64,000 nt of DNA from Nilaparvata lugens (GCF_014356525.2 NC_052518.1:5188162-5252161); one strand, 5' to 3'. Numbered from the stretch's first letter, positions 10,748 to 20,907 are shown. The notes: generated by a model not told the origin, from the letters alone. Made by a program: numbers and translations.

Positions 10748-11072
10748 AAAAATCATGTTTTTGGACTCAGGGGACCTTGAAACGTATAGAAAACATGAAA
10801 TTAGGGTACCTTAATTTTTTTGGAAAGCAATACTTTCCTTACTTATGGTAATAGGGCAAGGAAAGTAATGAAACGTATAGAAAACATGAAATTAGGGTAC
10901 CTTAAATTTTTTTGGAAAACAATACTTTCCTTACCTATGGTAATAGGGCAAGGTAAGTAAAAAATGTTTTCCTGAGAAAACTTTTTATTTTGATAGCTTG
11001 ATGATATACTAATAGAAAAACTTTGAAAAATATCACGAGTAAAAAGTTTATTTTTAGCCTTTGCACAGCCTT
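9505..11072. mobile_element. TTAA-flanked foldback element, GGCTGTGCAAAGGCTAAAA family, with a nested insertion
   Basis: The left arm starts TTAAGGCTGTGCAAAGGCTA and the right arm ends TAGCCTTTGCACAGCCTTAA. The arms pair over about 200 bp each and the whole element is close to a perfect palindrome. The right arm is split by the insertion at 9967-10958. Further copies lie at 27421-27905 (partial), 59818-60445 (complete) and 60480-60882 (partial). TTAA at every intact end suggests a piggyBac-type target, which is an inference. Confidence 0.85.
9967..10958. mobile_element. Nested 992-bp element with 8-bp target duplication
   Basis: It starts TGGTGTGGTACACTCACACA and ends AGGGCAAGGTAAGT, flanked on both sides by AAAAAATG (9959-9966 and 10959-10966). 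Removing it restores the palindrome of the host element. Its ends carry an imperfect subterminal inverted pair (CTTTCCTTGCTCATTGACC against a complement at 10925-10955). It contains a (CA)n tract at 10690-10744 and an 85-bp direct duplication at 10786-10955. No coding motif was found. Confidence 0.8.
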
Positions 11073-11976
11073 AAGCTACGTTTACACTATGTTGCTGGAG
11101 AGATTATACAAAATTTGAACTACATATAGCTCTGTCAGCTACATATAGCTCTGCTAGATGTACCTCTGCTGTAAGTAGAGTTAACCCTAATTTTATGTAG
11201 CAGAGCTATATGTAGCTCTGCTATAATTAACTTTGATGCTATTACTTGTAGCAGAGCTACATATAATTTGTAATAAACCAGTATCCATCAGTTCCCAGCA
11301 AGGTAGTTCTTGCAGCAGCCGCTGCTTTCGCCGCAGCTACTGTGATATTTCAGCACAGAGAAGAGAAAAAAGATATTGGATAATCTTGTCTCTATTCCAG
11401 TCGAATTCACTCTCCATCATCGCACAATAATATATAAATCAAAAAGAAATGCTCGAAATGCTCAGTAGCCTACTAGCACTCTGACAACAAATGAGTACAG
11501 TATATTATCTGGTGTAAATCCAGGAGGCACTAAACAGCTGCAAACAGCAGTAAACAGCTGCGGCAGCCCTCCTTCAAGGACAGAGTACTACATCTAGCTC
11601 TGCTATAAACAAAAATTGGCATGTAGCAGAGTTACATATAAGTAGACAGAGCTACAGTATATCCGGTGTAAACCCAGCATGCACTAAACAGCTGCGGCAG
11701 CCCTCCTTCAAGGACAGAGCAGCTACATCTAGCTCTGCTATAAACAAAAATTGACTTGTAGCAGAGCTACATATAGCTCAGATTCTCTTTGATGTTTACC
11801 GAAAATTTTGGATAGCTCATTTTCTGCTATATAGCTGAGAAAATAGGCTTAAAACTACTATATAGCAGATCTTCAGTGTCACTTTTTGAACTTGTAGCAG
11901 ACCTCTGCTACATAGTATCATAGAGAAACAATAACGTAAGCTATTTTTTCTCTATGATAGTATAGACCTAGCTTTA
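11073..11976. mobile_element. MITE-like block with TAGCTCTGCTA tandem and inverted repeats
   Basis: The ends AAGCTACGTTTACACTATG and the complement of ATAGTATAGACCTAGCTT form an imperfect terminal pair. Inside, GTAGCAGAGCTACATATA and its complement recur at least eight times, and a segment of roughly 130 bp (AAACAGCTGCGGCAGCCCTC onward) is directly duplicated at 11530-11640 and 11685-11770. No coding content. Confidence 0.6.
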
Positions 11977-13600
11977 GAGGCGTGTGAGGCTATAAGGAGG
12001 AAGCTCGTGACGCATCGTTACAGTGGTTACAAGTAGGGATGGGTATCGATACATCGATGTTTCAACATCAAACATCGATGTTTTTCACTTATCGATGGTT
12101 TTACCTCGACATCGGTCATCCGATGTTTTTCCCAACTAAAATGAATTTTTCATTTAGGCTCTCTGTATTTTTATGTGAGACTGTTGGATACTCTTGTAGA
12201 TTTACATAACTTCTGTAGCTCTTGTCAAGGTTAGATACTCATTTAGAATTAAATAAGAGGTCGGATTCTTCGTTTCTTAGGAAGAAACAGTTTTTTCTTA
12301 TTACAAGTGCTTTCCTCAACATACGTTTAACACCAATTAATCTAGCTCTGGAATAGAAGTCCTCGTATTGTAAGGAGTGTAGATATCCATATAAAAAAAC
12401 TTTAATCATTTCCATTACCTAAATAAAACTATCAGGTATTGGATGAATACGATATGAGTAACAATGATTGCTAAAATTAGCTTAGGATGAAATTCCAGAC
12501 AGAATCTTCAAGGATATCCCGAGAGGTTTCTGACTTAACAATGAAGATGACAAATCTTGTAAACTACCTATAATAGTGTTGATGTATCTTTCTAGTCACA
12601 ACCTGACTTATTATACTAATTATTCGAGAGACTGTTACTTGAATACCACAAGTCCAAAATTGCTGTAATTCCAGTTAGTAACTGTTAAAATATTGGAACA
12701 ATAGCTCCAGATAAAATTGTAGTCACTTTAGAAGTTTTTTTGTACTATTAAGTATTTCGAAATTATAAAAAATATACCAATGAATCAATCAACTTCCAAA
12801 ATAATTGAATTATATCTATACAAAATAATAGACTAATACTCTGTAAGCTTATTAACAGAAGTGTTGTGGGTTCAATCAAATTGATTTCGCCCCGTTTTAT
12901 CATTTTTATCAAGAAAAGCGTAAAGTATCATATACTTTACATTGTATCATTTTCACTTTATTAATACTAATAAAAATCTATTCATTCATCGTTTCTGATG
13001 CTTTTGAGTATTTATTTTTTCAAAATTAATTAATTTTGAGATAAAAATTTCTAAGTGAAAAAAAGAAAATGGTAGCTATAAGGATAACCGCTGAGTTTTG
13101 GACACTTCAAATACGACATTTGTAGTCTCCTATCATCCAGGAACAATACCCTAGAATGTTCGACACTACTTCTGAATACTCTGTATAATAGTCTCCGTAG
13201 TATCACCCGCAAATGTACGGCGATGCGTCGATGTTTAAAACATCGATGTTTACTGTTCGATGTTTTTCACTTATCGATGTTAAGGTGAAAAAAAACATCG
13301 ATGTTTTGTCTTTCGATACCCATCCCTAGTTACAAGTTACAATTCTCACGGCTGGAGCACATAACCTATAAACTCATAAGATTCCATGACTCATTATTTT
13401 TCTATGTTGAATGAACGTTTTGAAGCAAGATGAAATAGATGCGTTGACTACTGTATTGCTTTTACGATTCATATCTTATGATTCATCGAATCTGATGAAT
13501 TTATAGTTTATGTGCTCCAGCCCTCGGCTGTAACGACGCTTCTTGAGCTTCCTGCTTATAGTGTCGACAAGTCTGCGCGTCTGGAACGGCACGTCTCTAA
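11974..13600. mobile_element. Palindromic MITE split by a hAT-like element
   Basis: The left end TTAGAGGCGTGTGAGGCTAT and the right end, complement of CACGTCTCTAA, continue into paired GGAAGCTC...TCGTTACAG arms and an internal pair at 13340-13525 (CTGGAGCACATAACCTATAA against its complement). The hAT-like insertion at 12034-13328 separates the left arm from the rest. Confidence 0.7.
12034..13328. mobile_element. hAT-like non-autonomous element with 8-bp target duplication
   Basis: 1295 bp bounded by TAGGGATGGGTATCGATACA and its complement (TTCGATACCCATCCCTA). It is flanked by a perfect 8-bp direct repeat, GTTACAAG, at 12026-12033 and 13329-13336. Sub-terminal CATCGATGTTTTTCACTTAT occurs repeatedly near both ends. 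The interior is AT-rich and I find no transposase motif. Termini plus 8-bp duplication fit hAT; assignment to a named family is open. Confidence 0.88.
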
Positions 13601-13660
13601 GGAATTACACCTTAAGGGAACACAAATGATTCAAACTTTATTCCAATCCATATTATAATA

Positions 13661-13720
13661 TTCAATATATCTTCACTGAAATCTGAAAGGTATCTTTCAT
13701 TCGCATATTTCTATATTTCT
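13661..13720 (+). repeat. Partial duplicate of the IQ-exon 3' edge (copy 2)
   Basis: ATATCTTCACTGAAATCTGA followed by AAGGTATCTTTCATTCGCAT closely resembles the exon end and donor at 9433-9480, including an AG|GTAT pseudo-donor. No acceptor or open frame accompanies it, so it is not expected to be an exon. Confidence 0.75.
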
Positions 13721-13737
13721 AAGCAAACATGAATTTA

Positions 13738-13850
13738 AAAATATAAAGAAAATAAAAATCTCAGTATCCTTTTTTTAAAATATTTTATCACAACATGTTT
13801 CGGTCATTTATGCCATTACTGAGATTTTTATTTTCTTTATATTTATATTA
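13738..13850. mobile_element. Short hairpin MITE
   Basis: ATATAAAGAAAATAAAAATC with CTCAGTA at the left pairs with TACTGAGATTTTTATTTTCT at the right. It is flanked by a related ATGAATTTAAAA direct repeat (about 13730 and 13878), suggesting insertion within the duplicated exon-edge block. Confidence 0.6.
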
Positions 13851-13924
13851 CAAGTAGCCCTATACAGGAAAGAGATAAATGAATTTAAAACTATAAATTG
13901 AAACATTTCAAAGTCATATTCGAA

Positions 13925-13965
13925 TATTCAAGGTATCTTCACTGAAATCTACAAGGTGTCATTTA
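13925..13965 (+). repeat. Partial duplicate of the IQ-exon 3' edge (copy 3)
   Basis: GGTATCTTCACTGAAATCTA then CAAGGTGTCATTTATT matches the 9433-9470 exon end and donor for a third time. Like copy 2 it has no acceptor or continuous frame. Confidence 0.7.
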
Positions 13966-14099
13966 TTAGCTTTCAACTACGATTGCAAAATATTCAATTC
14001 AATTTATTTTGCGCTTGAAAGATTATTGTATTGTATAACTTGAATCGCATGTTATTACACTAAAATAGCTTTATAGAATGAGAAATTAAATCATACTTA

Positions 14100-14217
14100 G
14101 GGCGAGATCATACGTATTAGGGCTTTTTTCCGGCGTTTTCAGAGTCGGCAGGATAGGAAGCTCTCCGATTGGCTGATTAGGTTGGCGCCTGAAAAAACGT
14201 CTAATATGTTCTCGCCC
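14100..14217. mobile_element. Short MITE, GGGCGAGATCATACGTATTA type
   Basis: About 118 bp with inverted ends GGGCGAGATCATA and the complement of TATGTTCTCGCCC, flanked by TTA and TAA. No coding content. Confidence 0.7.
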
Positions 14218-14465
14218 TAAAATAATAACCTTCACATGTGCTTTGCTTGGAGATTGGGATTTGGGCGTAAGGGTGGTTAGGAAAGGAAATACTTATATCT
14301 GCATGATACGGGTGTGGCATTATCTCCTTCAATCTCTTGCTTTTAGTTGCTAAGATTATTTCAGATATTTCATTTGAATCCTGACGAGTTGCAGGTTTTT
14401 AAAGTTTTCTTGGTCGGTTAAACATGAGATGAAAATGATTATTGATATAAGTATTTTAGAACTTA

Positions 14466-15547
14466 GGGCCGGTTTCCGAGCTCGGGATCTATAAGTTCTC
14501 GACTTATAGAGTCCAGGACTAAAATAAGCTCTCTGGTCTAAATTGGCTTTCTGAGTCACGATTTTATCTTGTAAACTCCGGGGTCTATCGAGTTCTCGAC
14601 TTATTTGAGTCCAGGACTTTAACGCAGTAAATATGAGGGAAATTCACAATATTTTGCTTTTGTATTGTTGGCATTATAGCAAAACGGAAACAGCTGATTG
14701 CAGCGGGATAATTCAAATGAGCATGCTCTCCAAACTATTTTGTAAAAATACGTTTCGATTTCTTTGTAGGCCTATTCAAAGCAAAACCTTTGAAAGGTGA
14801 ATGAATAAACATTCCATTTTACGTTATGCTATTATCGATCATTAATCCTAACCAGTGATTTTAGAATAAAAATTTCATTAGGCTATTGAGTTTGAAAACT
14901 TATTTGTTTTGAAAAAAAACTGGAATAATAATTTATTATTGTTTTATTATTATTAATATGTTGAATATGACATTGATTAATAACATTCAGATTGGAATAT
15001 AAATTCCAAGGCAATCCTTGTATTATTTTTCTTGAACATTTTTAGGTTATGTCACATTCATCGTAAAATAAGGTTAGTTTTTTACGCATATTCTGATACA
15101 ATTTTATTGCAAAATAAACTTGCAAACTATAAATTATGAATTTAGATGGACTAATCCAAATAATTTAGGTATTCCATGACATCTATTTGGCTTTTCATCT
15201 ACTCCAAAACAATAACTGAATTGTGTTTGCTCAGTTAAGTCTAGAACTTAAATTTGAATCCTACCCCAGTCGAGGGTTTAAAATTACGCTGTTTTAAGTT
15301 CTGGACTTAACGATTTTTGATAAATCCTCGACTCGGAAAGAGGCGAGAATCTAATTCAAGTCCTGGACTTATAAGCCCTTCACTCAGAAAGCGAAATTGT
15401 ATACTCCAGGGTCTTACGTGATCTCTAAACTCCAGGGTCTATTCAAGTCCTCAACTACGTTAACGCTCTGACTCGGAAAGCCAATTTTCTGACTCCAGCT
15501 GTTTAAAGTGTAGAACTTAGCTAAATCCCGAGCTCGGAAACCGCCCC
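14466..15547. mobile_element. MITE, GGGCCGGTTTCCGAGCTCGG family, long copy
   Basis: Ends GGGCCGGTTTCCGAGCTCGG and its complement (CCGAGCTCGGAAACCGCCCC), with TTA directly repeated at both flanks (14463-14465, 15548-15550). The sub-terminal arms repeat AAGTTCTAGACTTA-like words many times. A 362-bp relative lies at 57416-57777. The TTA flank suggests a PIF/Harbinger origin, but no transposase trace was found. Confidence 0.8.
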
Positions 15548-15672
15548 TTAGTGTCTAATCGCTCTTGGAACACATACTATCTTCAAGGGGAGTAAAAGTT
15601 TATTTCGATTTACGGTTGAAAGAATTTTTAGCGAATGTTTGGATGGTTGTAACTGGAAATATGTCATTACAG

Positions 15673-15765
15673 CCATCTCGCTCTACACCTTTACTATCGA
15701 CCTGCTATAGCGATTCACCACCAGATGGTAATGATTCAGATGGCCTCCACAGGGACAGTTTGCAG
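15673..15765 (+). CDS. siz: IQSEC-family Arf-GEF, linker exon
   Basis: 31 codons, phase 0 at both ends, acceptor TGTCATTACAG and donor CAG|GTAAAC. It encodes PSRSTPLLSTCYSDSPPDG then NDSDGLHRDSLQ, a Ser/Pro/Asp-rich linker between the IQ region and the SEC7 domain. It joins in frame to the exons before (9457) and after (19986). No domain identifies it, so support comes from splice phase, the codon-like character of the frame, and its place in the gene. Confidence 0.75.
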
Positions 15766-15942
15766 GTAAACTTGCTTCCTTCTGCCTGTTCTTGTTAATT
15801 CGTATTGACTTTGCTTTGTCATTGTTTTTGTTATTTAGCACCTCCACATCCAAAAAACCTTTCTCAATAGAGAAAACATAGCATAAAAGATATCCGGTAT
15901 ATCTACGGTATACGATACCGGTATGTCTTTAAGGTATTTAAT

Positions 15943-16089
15943 TGAATGAAAACGACTAAGAAATTGTCAAAAAACCACAGATTTATCGATACTTAGAAAG
16001 ACCAGTTTCGGTTATTACTAAATCTTACCCGGTCTAAGTATCAATAAATCTGTGGTTTTTTGACAATTTCATAATCTTTTTCATTCAAT
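15943..16089. mobile_element. Hairpin MITE, AAACCACAGATTTATCGATA family
   Basis: The left arm AAATTGTCAAAAAACCACAG and AGATTTATCGATACTTAG pair with the right arm ending GACAATTTCATAATC. Relatives lie at 25905-26020, 27348-27420 and 59365-59637, all sharing AGAAAGACCGGTTTCGGTTA. Confidence 0.8.
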
Positions 16090-16141
16090 ATGAATAATTA
16101 CCACAATATCAACTTCTCAACTACACAAAAAGTATTAAAGG

Positions 16142-16402
16142 TTAGGTTAGGCATTTATGTTCCAAATTTCACTGTGAACTCAAGCTGCTAGTCCACGTAG
16201 TTCTTTTTGGTGAAGCTATGTGACGCTGGTAGTTTCTAATTTTGTGCCGTTCTTTCACTCTCACCCCATCAAAACAGCAATAATAGAAAGTGGTCGACAG
16301 TTATCAGCTTGAGATGGCAAAAAATCCGCTTGAAATTTGTAACATAAGCGACCTATACCATGGAATATCTTCTTATGCTATCTTTAGTCTATGGTTTTAC
16401 GT
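16142..16402. mobile_element. MITE, CCATGGTATAGGGCGTTTAT family member (divergent)
   Basis: Contains GGCATTTATGTTCCAAATTT, CTCAAGCTG...CACTCTCACCCCATCAAAAC and the terminal CTATACCATGGAATATCTTC. These are shared with the complete copy at 17464-17741 and with copies at 26044, 39790, 52670 and 59650. Confidence 0.7.
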
Positions 16403-16447
16403 AGTATATTTTGATTTTATTTCGTAGTAGTTGATTTTGATTAGTGT

Positions 16448-16880
16448 GTTCTAAAGCTGGATTCGCTCACAACAGTGAAAATATGATTCCAATAAGTTTT
16501 AATGGGATTATTCATAGTCGCTCGACCGGGCTGAATGGGAATAGTCCAATCAGAACTCGCTAATTATTATTCATTATATATTATAACCAAGGACAACGAG
16601 GACTTTAGGATTTTAGGATTAAGGTTTTTATCAATAATAAAATTACACAGAAAAACATTTGATGGATTTCAGGCAATTTTACCCATAATTACACACTTTT
16701 CATATTCAATGGTAACTGTAGGAAAAACTCAATGTGAAATACGTGCGCAAAGTTCCTCTGCTGCACTCAACAAACCATTCCGCCCTCGCCTACGGCTCGG
16801 GCGTAAACGTTTCTTTCGGTGCAGCAAACTGTCACTTTGCGCACTAGTTGCACAAATAACTATTTCACTGTTGTCTGCGG
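16448..16880. mobile_element. Composite of the GATTCGCTCACAACAGTG MITE and the CTCGCCTACGGCTCGGGCG repeat
   Basis: The left part (16450-16560) matches the MITE at 58380-58505. From about 16550 it continues into the second half of the repeat block seen at 38020-38552 and 58505-59045, ending in GCACTAGTTGCACAAATAAC. Short frames inside this block are repeat shadows. Confidence 0.75.
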
Positions 16881-16918
16881 ATCAAGCTCAATCTTACCAG
16901 AGAATTGTAAAAACTTGT

Positions 16919-17112
16919 CTTAGGCTCAACTCACTCTTACGAGAATCATGTCGAGAAGAGACTGGACTCTAGTGGAGAGCATGTGTTTCCAAATGGTGAC
17001 ACTCAGACCAGTCGATTCTAGTCTCCACGACGTCACCATTTGGAAATACATGCTCTCGACTAGAGTCCAGTCTCTTCTCGACCTGAGTCGCGTAAGTGTG
17101 AGTTGAGCCTTA
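16919..17112. mobile_element. Palindromic MITE, GGCTCAACTCACTCTTACGA type
   Basis: About 190 bp with a long inverted repeat: TAAGGCTCAACTCACACTTA on one strand and its near-complement on the other. Internal arms GTCGAGAAGAGACTGGACTC and CCAAATGGTGAC pair with copies further right. No coding content. Confidence 0.85.
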
Positions 17113-17463
17113 GTGTTTCATGTACTCAATTTCTCTTGTTTCTTTGCTTCTATAATTTCATCAATTTCGCTTGTATTTCGTTCTAGCCAATCGTTAGTAC
17201 ACCATTCTAGCTTTCTTTTGGGTCCAAAAATAGTTGAACGATTAGGTAGAAAGATAAATTTCACTTTTTTATTTCTTCTATGCATTAATTTTACTATAAC
17301 ACACCCACTACTTTCAAATGTGGCAGTGGCACATAACCTATTAGCTACATTTGGACTTTTCTATGCTTGAATTAGAATTAGGACCGTTTTGGGATTAAGC
17401 AAATTTGTGTAATTTTGAATGATTTTATAAATGCTTAATTATTCACCATAGTGATTTACCTTA

Positions 17464-17741
17464 TAGTATCATAGAGAAACAATAGCATAAGTAGATATCC
17501 CATGGTATAGGGCGTTTATGTCGCAACTTTTACTGTTATCTCAAACCGATTACTGTCGATTTTTACTGTTTTGACCGGGTAAGAGTGTATGAACGGCACA
17601 ATATGAGAGACTACCAGCGTCATAAAGCTTCACATGGAAGAAGTACGTGGAATATAAGCTTGGTAAAACAGTAAAAGTTGCGACATAAACGCCCTATACA
17701 ATGGGATATCTACTTATGCTATTGTGTCTCTATGATAGTAT
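17464..17741. mobile_element. MITE, CCATGGTATAGGGCGTTTAT family, complete copy
   Basis: The ends AGTATCATAGAGAAACAATA and complementary TATGATAGTATT pair for about 70 bp, through ATATCCCATGGTATAGGGCG and TTTATGTCGCAACTTTTACT. The interior has TGAGAGACTACCAGCG. This is the best preserved of several copies in the window. Confidence 0.88.
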
Positions 17742-17744
17742 TTA

Positions 17745-18695
17745 ACTGTATTTTGAAGTGAGTCATTGCCTTAAATTTCGATTTCTCAATTTGGGTCATT
17801 GCCTCAAATAAAACTGCTATTAAGTCACGATTTACGCTCTTAATAGAATGGAGAATAGAATAGAAATGAACGTTATTCAACAAAACAATTCAAACAGTTC
17901 TCAATGTAGAAAACAAAGAAACAAATAAACAGTAAAACAAAAGTAAACAATCCATTAGGCGTGGCATTTTGCCGTCAGCCGAAGTTAAGCCGAACTTGAT
18001 AATTAAAATACTTAACTCTTGAGACAAAGAAAAACTTTCATAAATATTATACAATATAGTAATAATAAAAAATAATATATAAAATTGGCTTGGTTTGCGA
18101 TTGATAACAAAACAGACTGTCTTTGGAAGAATAGATTTTAAATGTCAAATATTGAACTCTCACCTGATTCACATGAGGATAGAGAAAAAATAAATAAAAT
18201 ACACTTATCTAATTAATATTACTTTTATATGTGATGGATGCTCGGTAGTAGTATGCACGACCAAAGATTCATATTTATAAAACAAATACGCTCTTAATAC
18301 AAATTATGGTTTGCCAATTCACTTTTTAGAAAAGATTTTAATTTATTTCAAACACATTTTACAATTATTACTCCGATTTACATTCAGTGGAGTCCGTCCG
18401 TTTTACTCGAAGTTTGATGTAGAACTGTTTGACAATATCACTCTACTAGCTAATCACAACTATGCTGACTGAACATATACAATATAGCCTGGTACAATAT
18501 AGTGATTGTTTGCTGTTTTCAATAGTTATTATAAAAATTATAAAACTTGCATGTATAATATTGGGTTCAATTAACATAAATACATTCCAATTAACCTATA
18601 CATATGCTACCGCTAACGTCAGTTATGGTTAGGCACGCATGTGAATTGGTTCAGTAGAATGGTCAGGGTCCCTGCCAAGTTTTCAAAAAATAATA
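17745..18695 (+). other. AT-rich intron sequence
   Basis: No coding or clear repeat signal recognised. The sequence just before 18696 (AGGTTTGTGAGATTGAATCT) is the remnant of a duplicated unit that reappears beside the exon at 19986. Confidence 0.4.
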
Positions 18696-18727
18696 TAGGT
18701 TTGTGAGATTGAATCTTTGACAAACTA

Positions 18728-19878
18728 TAGTGAGGTCCACGTTATAATGGCAGTGGAGAAAGATAGGAGACCAACGTTGACGATCCTCTGTCTTGCCTTC
18801 TATAGACGGTAGCTGATAACTTACAGGTTTAATAATGTTTACGAACAGTAGACCTCGCTCATGAATACAACTTTCAATCTAATGAGAAGGGCCAGTACAG
18901 TAAAGTACAGTATATTGTGAAAATGTAGCGATGTCAACTATTATTTTATCCATTGAAAGTGCTAGAGACACTGTTTGCAGGGACACCGGACTTATCAAGG
19001 AGGTGCCTTTATATCGTCTCCATATTTACAATATAAACATAATAATTATATTACAACTTTTCTAATAATTAATTATAAGAAATCGGTCAACTGACGGAAA
19101 AATGGAAAATATGCAGTAGGCAATTTAGATGATGAATCGTCTCACAGACGATGGTGAGATGGAAAATGATTCTAAATAAGATGAGTTTGTTGGTGACAAT
19201 GACATTAGGTTGCTAATGATGTTTTTCATGAAAAGTAGATTCAATGTTATGGCTTGTTATGCCTATGCAGAATGTTAATGCTCACAAATCGGTTTCCGAT
19301 CTCATACCTAAAGGAAAACAAAAGACTTGACACTGTAGAGCGACACAAAAATGTATACAATAAAATAATTACTAGGGGTATTCACAATGTTGTTTTAGTC
19401 AGCTAAAGTGCTATTTGATAACTCTGGATTGTGTACGCCCCATCTAAAACCATCTGCTGTTAGCTAACTGCAGTAGCGATCCAAGCGGATAATTTGTGTA
19501 ACTCAACGTTTATTATAACTCAAAAGTAGGATTATAAACATATGACGGCCGTTTTAACAGAGATAGCTAGAGTTAGAGAACTCAAACCTGCGCTATCTGC
19601 TATCTCGTCTGTTAATTTTTTTCTAACGTACCACTATAGCATTGAGTTAACACAAACTTATCAAATAGCTGGAGTTAGCGAATAGCTCGACTTAGCCAGC
19701 TAATGAATTTTCATAATTAGGATGAAATATTTTGTTAATTAATTATCAATTCTACATTGTTAAAAGACGATCTGGCAGCAGAGCAAAGCGAGAAAGAGAT
19801 AGCGCTATGCACTTTGTTGAATGATAGACAAGGATAGCAATACTAATTATGACTGCCATTATAACGTGGACCGCACTA
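18728..19878. mobile_element. TA-type MITE (GAGGTCCACGTTATAATGGC family) with nested repeat
   Basis: The ends TAGTGAGGTCCACGTTATAA and the complement of CATTATAACGTGGACCGCAC are flanked by TA at 18726-18727 and 19879-19880. The left and right interior segments match other copies; the middle is enlarged to 1151 bp by other repeats, including the block at 18840-19385. It interrupts a duplicated exon-edge unit. Confidence 0.8.
18840..19385. repeat. Dispersed repeat of about 540 bp, copy A
   Basis: Starts near AGTAGACCTCGCTCATGAAT. The block with CATTGAAAGTGCTAGAGACA, CAGGGACACCGGACTTATCA and ATCGGTCAACTGACGG is present in reverse orientation at 29290-29840. No coding frame is conserved between the copies. 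Probably a non-autonomous mobile element. Confidence 0.75.
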
Positions 19879-19880
19879 TA

Positions 19881-19963
19881 GGTTATGTGCTACGTTTTTC
19901 AGGAAGGCGGTTTGAAAATGATGGGTGATCACATAGGTTTGTGAGATTGAAACTGGCTAACTA
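19881..19963 (+). repeat. Upstream duplicate of the 19986 exon 5' edge
   Basis: 83-bp unit with a TACGTTTTTCAG acceptor-like site and GAAGGCGGTTTGAAAATGAT, parallel to the true acceptor and exon start at 19964-20046. Used as an exon it would meet a TGA within fifteen codons (after ATGGGTGATCACATAGG). It is therefore a decoy edge. Confidence 0.85.
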
Positions 19964-19985
19964 GGTTATGTGTTATGGTTTTTAG

Positions 19986-20255
19986 GAAGGATGTGTGAAA
20001 ATGATGGGTGATCACAATGTTTCGAGTGATAGTTGTCACCTCTCGCAACCTCAGCGTTATTGTTCCCAAAATAACAGTCGCAGCAGAATCCCACCGGAAG
20101 TCCCCAAAAGGACATCTTCCATCTCTCTTCACTCCACTTCTCCAGCTTTAGCCAGAACTTCGGACAGTGGAAGTTTGTCCAGCGTTCAGTCTTCAGGAAG
20201 TGACACTACAATCGCCGCAGCTCACCATCCTCCTAATTGGAATAAGAAAATACAA
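19986..20255 (+). CDS. siz: IQSEC-family Arf-GEF, PPEVPKRTSSISL linker exon
   Basis: 90 codons, phase 0 to phase 0. The acceptor is GTTATGGTTTTTAG and the donor reads CAA|GTCAGT, weaker than usual because position +3 is C. It encodes a polar, Ser-rich linker that includes SRIPPEVPKRTSSISLHS and SDSGSLSSVQSSGSDT. A P-P-x-V-P-K-R-[TS]-S-S stretch is a familiar conserved patch before the SEC7 domain in IQSEC proteins. The 5' edge is duplicated at 19881, and the sequence following the donor is repeated downstream at 20929 and 20998. Confidence 0.92.
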
Positions 20256-20317
20256 GTCAGTTCAAACTATTTATTCTATTTCAAACTTCAATTCAGTTCA
20301 AATTATTTATTCTACAA

Positions 20318-20907
20318 GTGGTCCATAAGTCAGTTGACTCGCTCTTCTGTTGTTAACTATGTTCATTGTTTACCAAGTAACAATGAACACTGTCACGAAT
20401 AACCATTAAACATAACCTCAAACTAAATTGTGTCAAGTGTGATGTGGGGCGATGTCAAACGAGGACACCGACAGAAGAAGACTCTACTAAAAGAACAGAA
20501 GCGACAGTGGAGGACTGCGACCCTAGAGGACTACTGGTAAAGAATCCTCAAATGTCGCCTGCGCCAGGCGACAGTTGAGGACTCTTTAATTTTTGCACAG
20601 CCCCGACAGTTGTGGACTGCGACCATAGAGGGTTCCTGATAAAGAGTCCCCAAATGTCGCCTGCGCCAGGCGACAGTTGAGGACTCTTTAATTTTTGCAC
20701 AGCCCCGACAGTTGAGGACTGCGACCGTAGAGGACTTTTCAATACACAGCCCCGACATTTGAGGACTGCGACCGTAGAGGACTAGAAATCAGTCCTCAAA
20801 TGTCGCGTCCCCTGTAAAGTTTAGTAAACAAACCTAAACAGTTGTGGTTTGGTTTGTAACACCAGCTGACCTTAAAAATTGCTAGCGTCAACTGACTTAT
20901 GAACCAC
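20318..20907. mobile_element. MITE with GTGGTCCATAAGTCAGTTGAC ends, split by a foldback element
   Basis: GTGGTCCATAAGTCAGTTGA at the left is mirrored by TCAACTGACTTATGAACCAC at the right. The interior is largely occupied by the element at 20446-20812. The outer element separates copies of the CAATTCAGTTCAAATTATTT unit that follows the exon donor. Confidence 0.7.
20446..20812. mobile_element. Foldback element built from GACAGTTGAGGACT words
   Basis: 367 bp, bounded by GGGGCGATGTCAAACGAGGA and the complement of TCCTCAAATGTCGCGTCCCC. Flanks TGTGATGT and TGTAAAGT (20438-20445, 20813-20820) match at six of eight bases, a plausible decayed 8-bp duplication. The interior has a 102-bp tandem repeat (starting 20539 and 20641) and short units such as CGACAGTTGAGGAC and TGCGACCGTAGAGGAC in both orientations. 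A larger relative lies at 36029-36826. Confidence 0.8.

Noticed and set aside
16535..16972. 145-residue + strand protein
   Set aside because: The frame runs through a dispersed repeat that recurs at 38020 and 58505 with changed frames.
19899..19940. Alternative start of the exon at 19986
   Set aside because: The frame reaches TGA after about fourteen codons; treated as a decoy from the tandem duplication.
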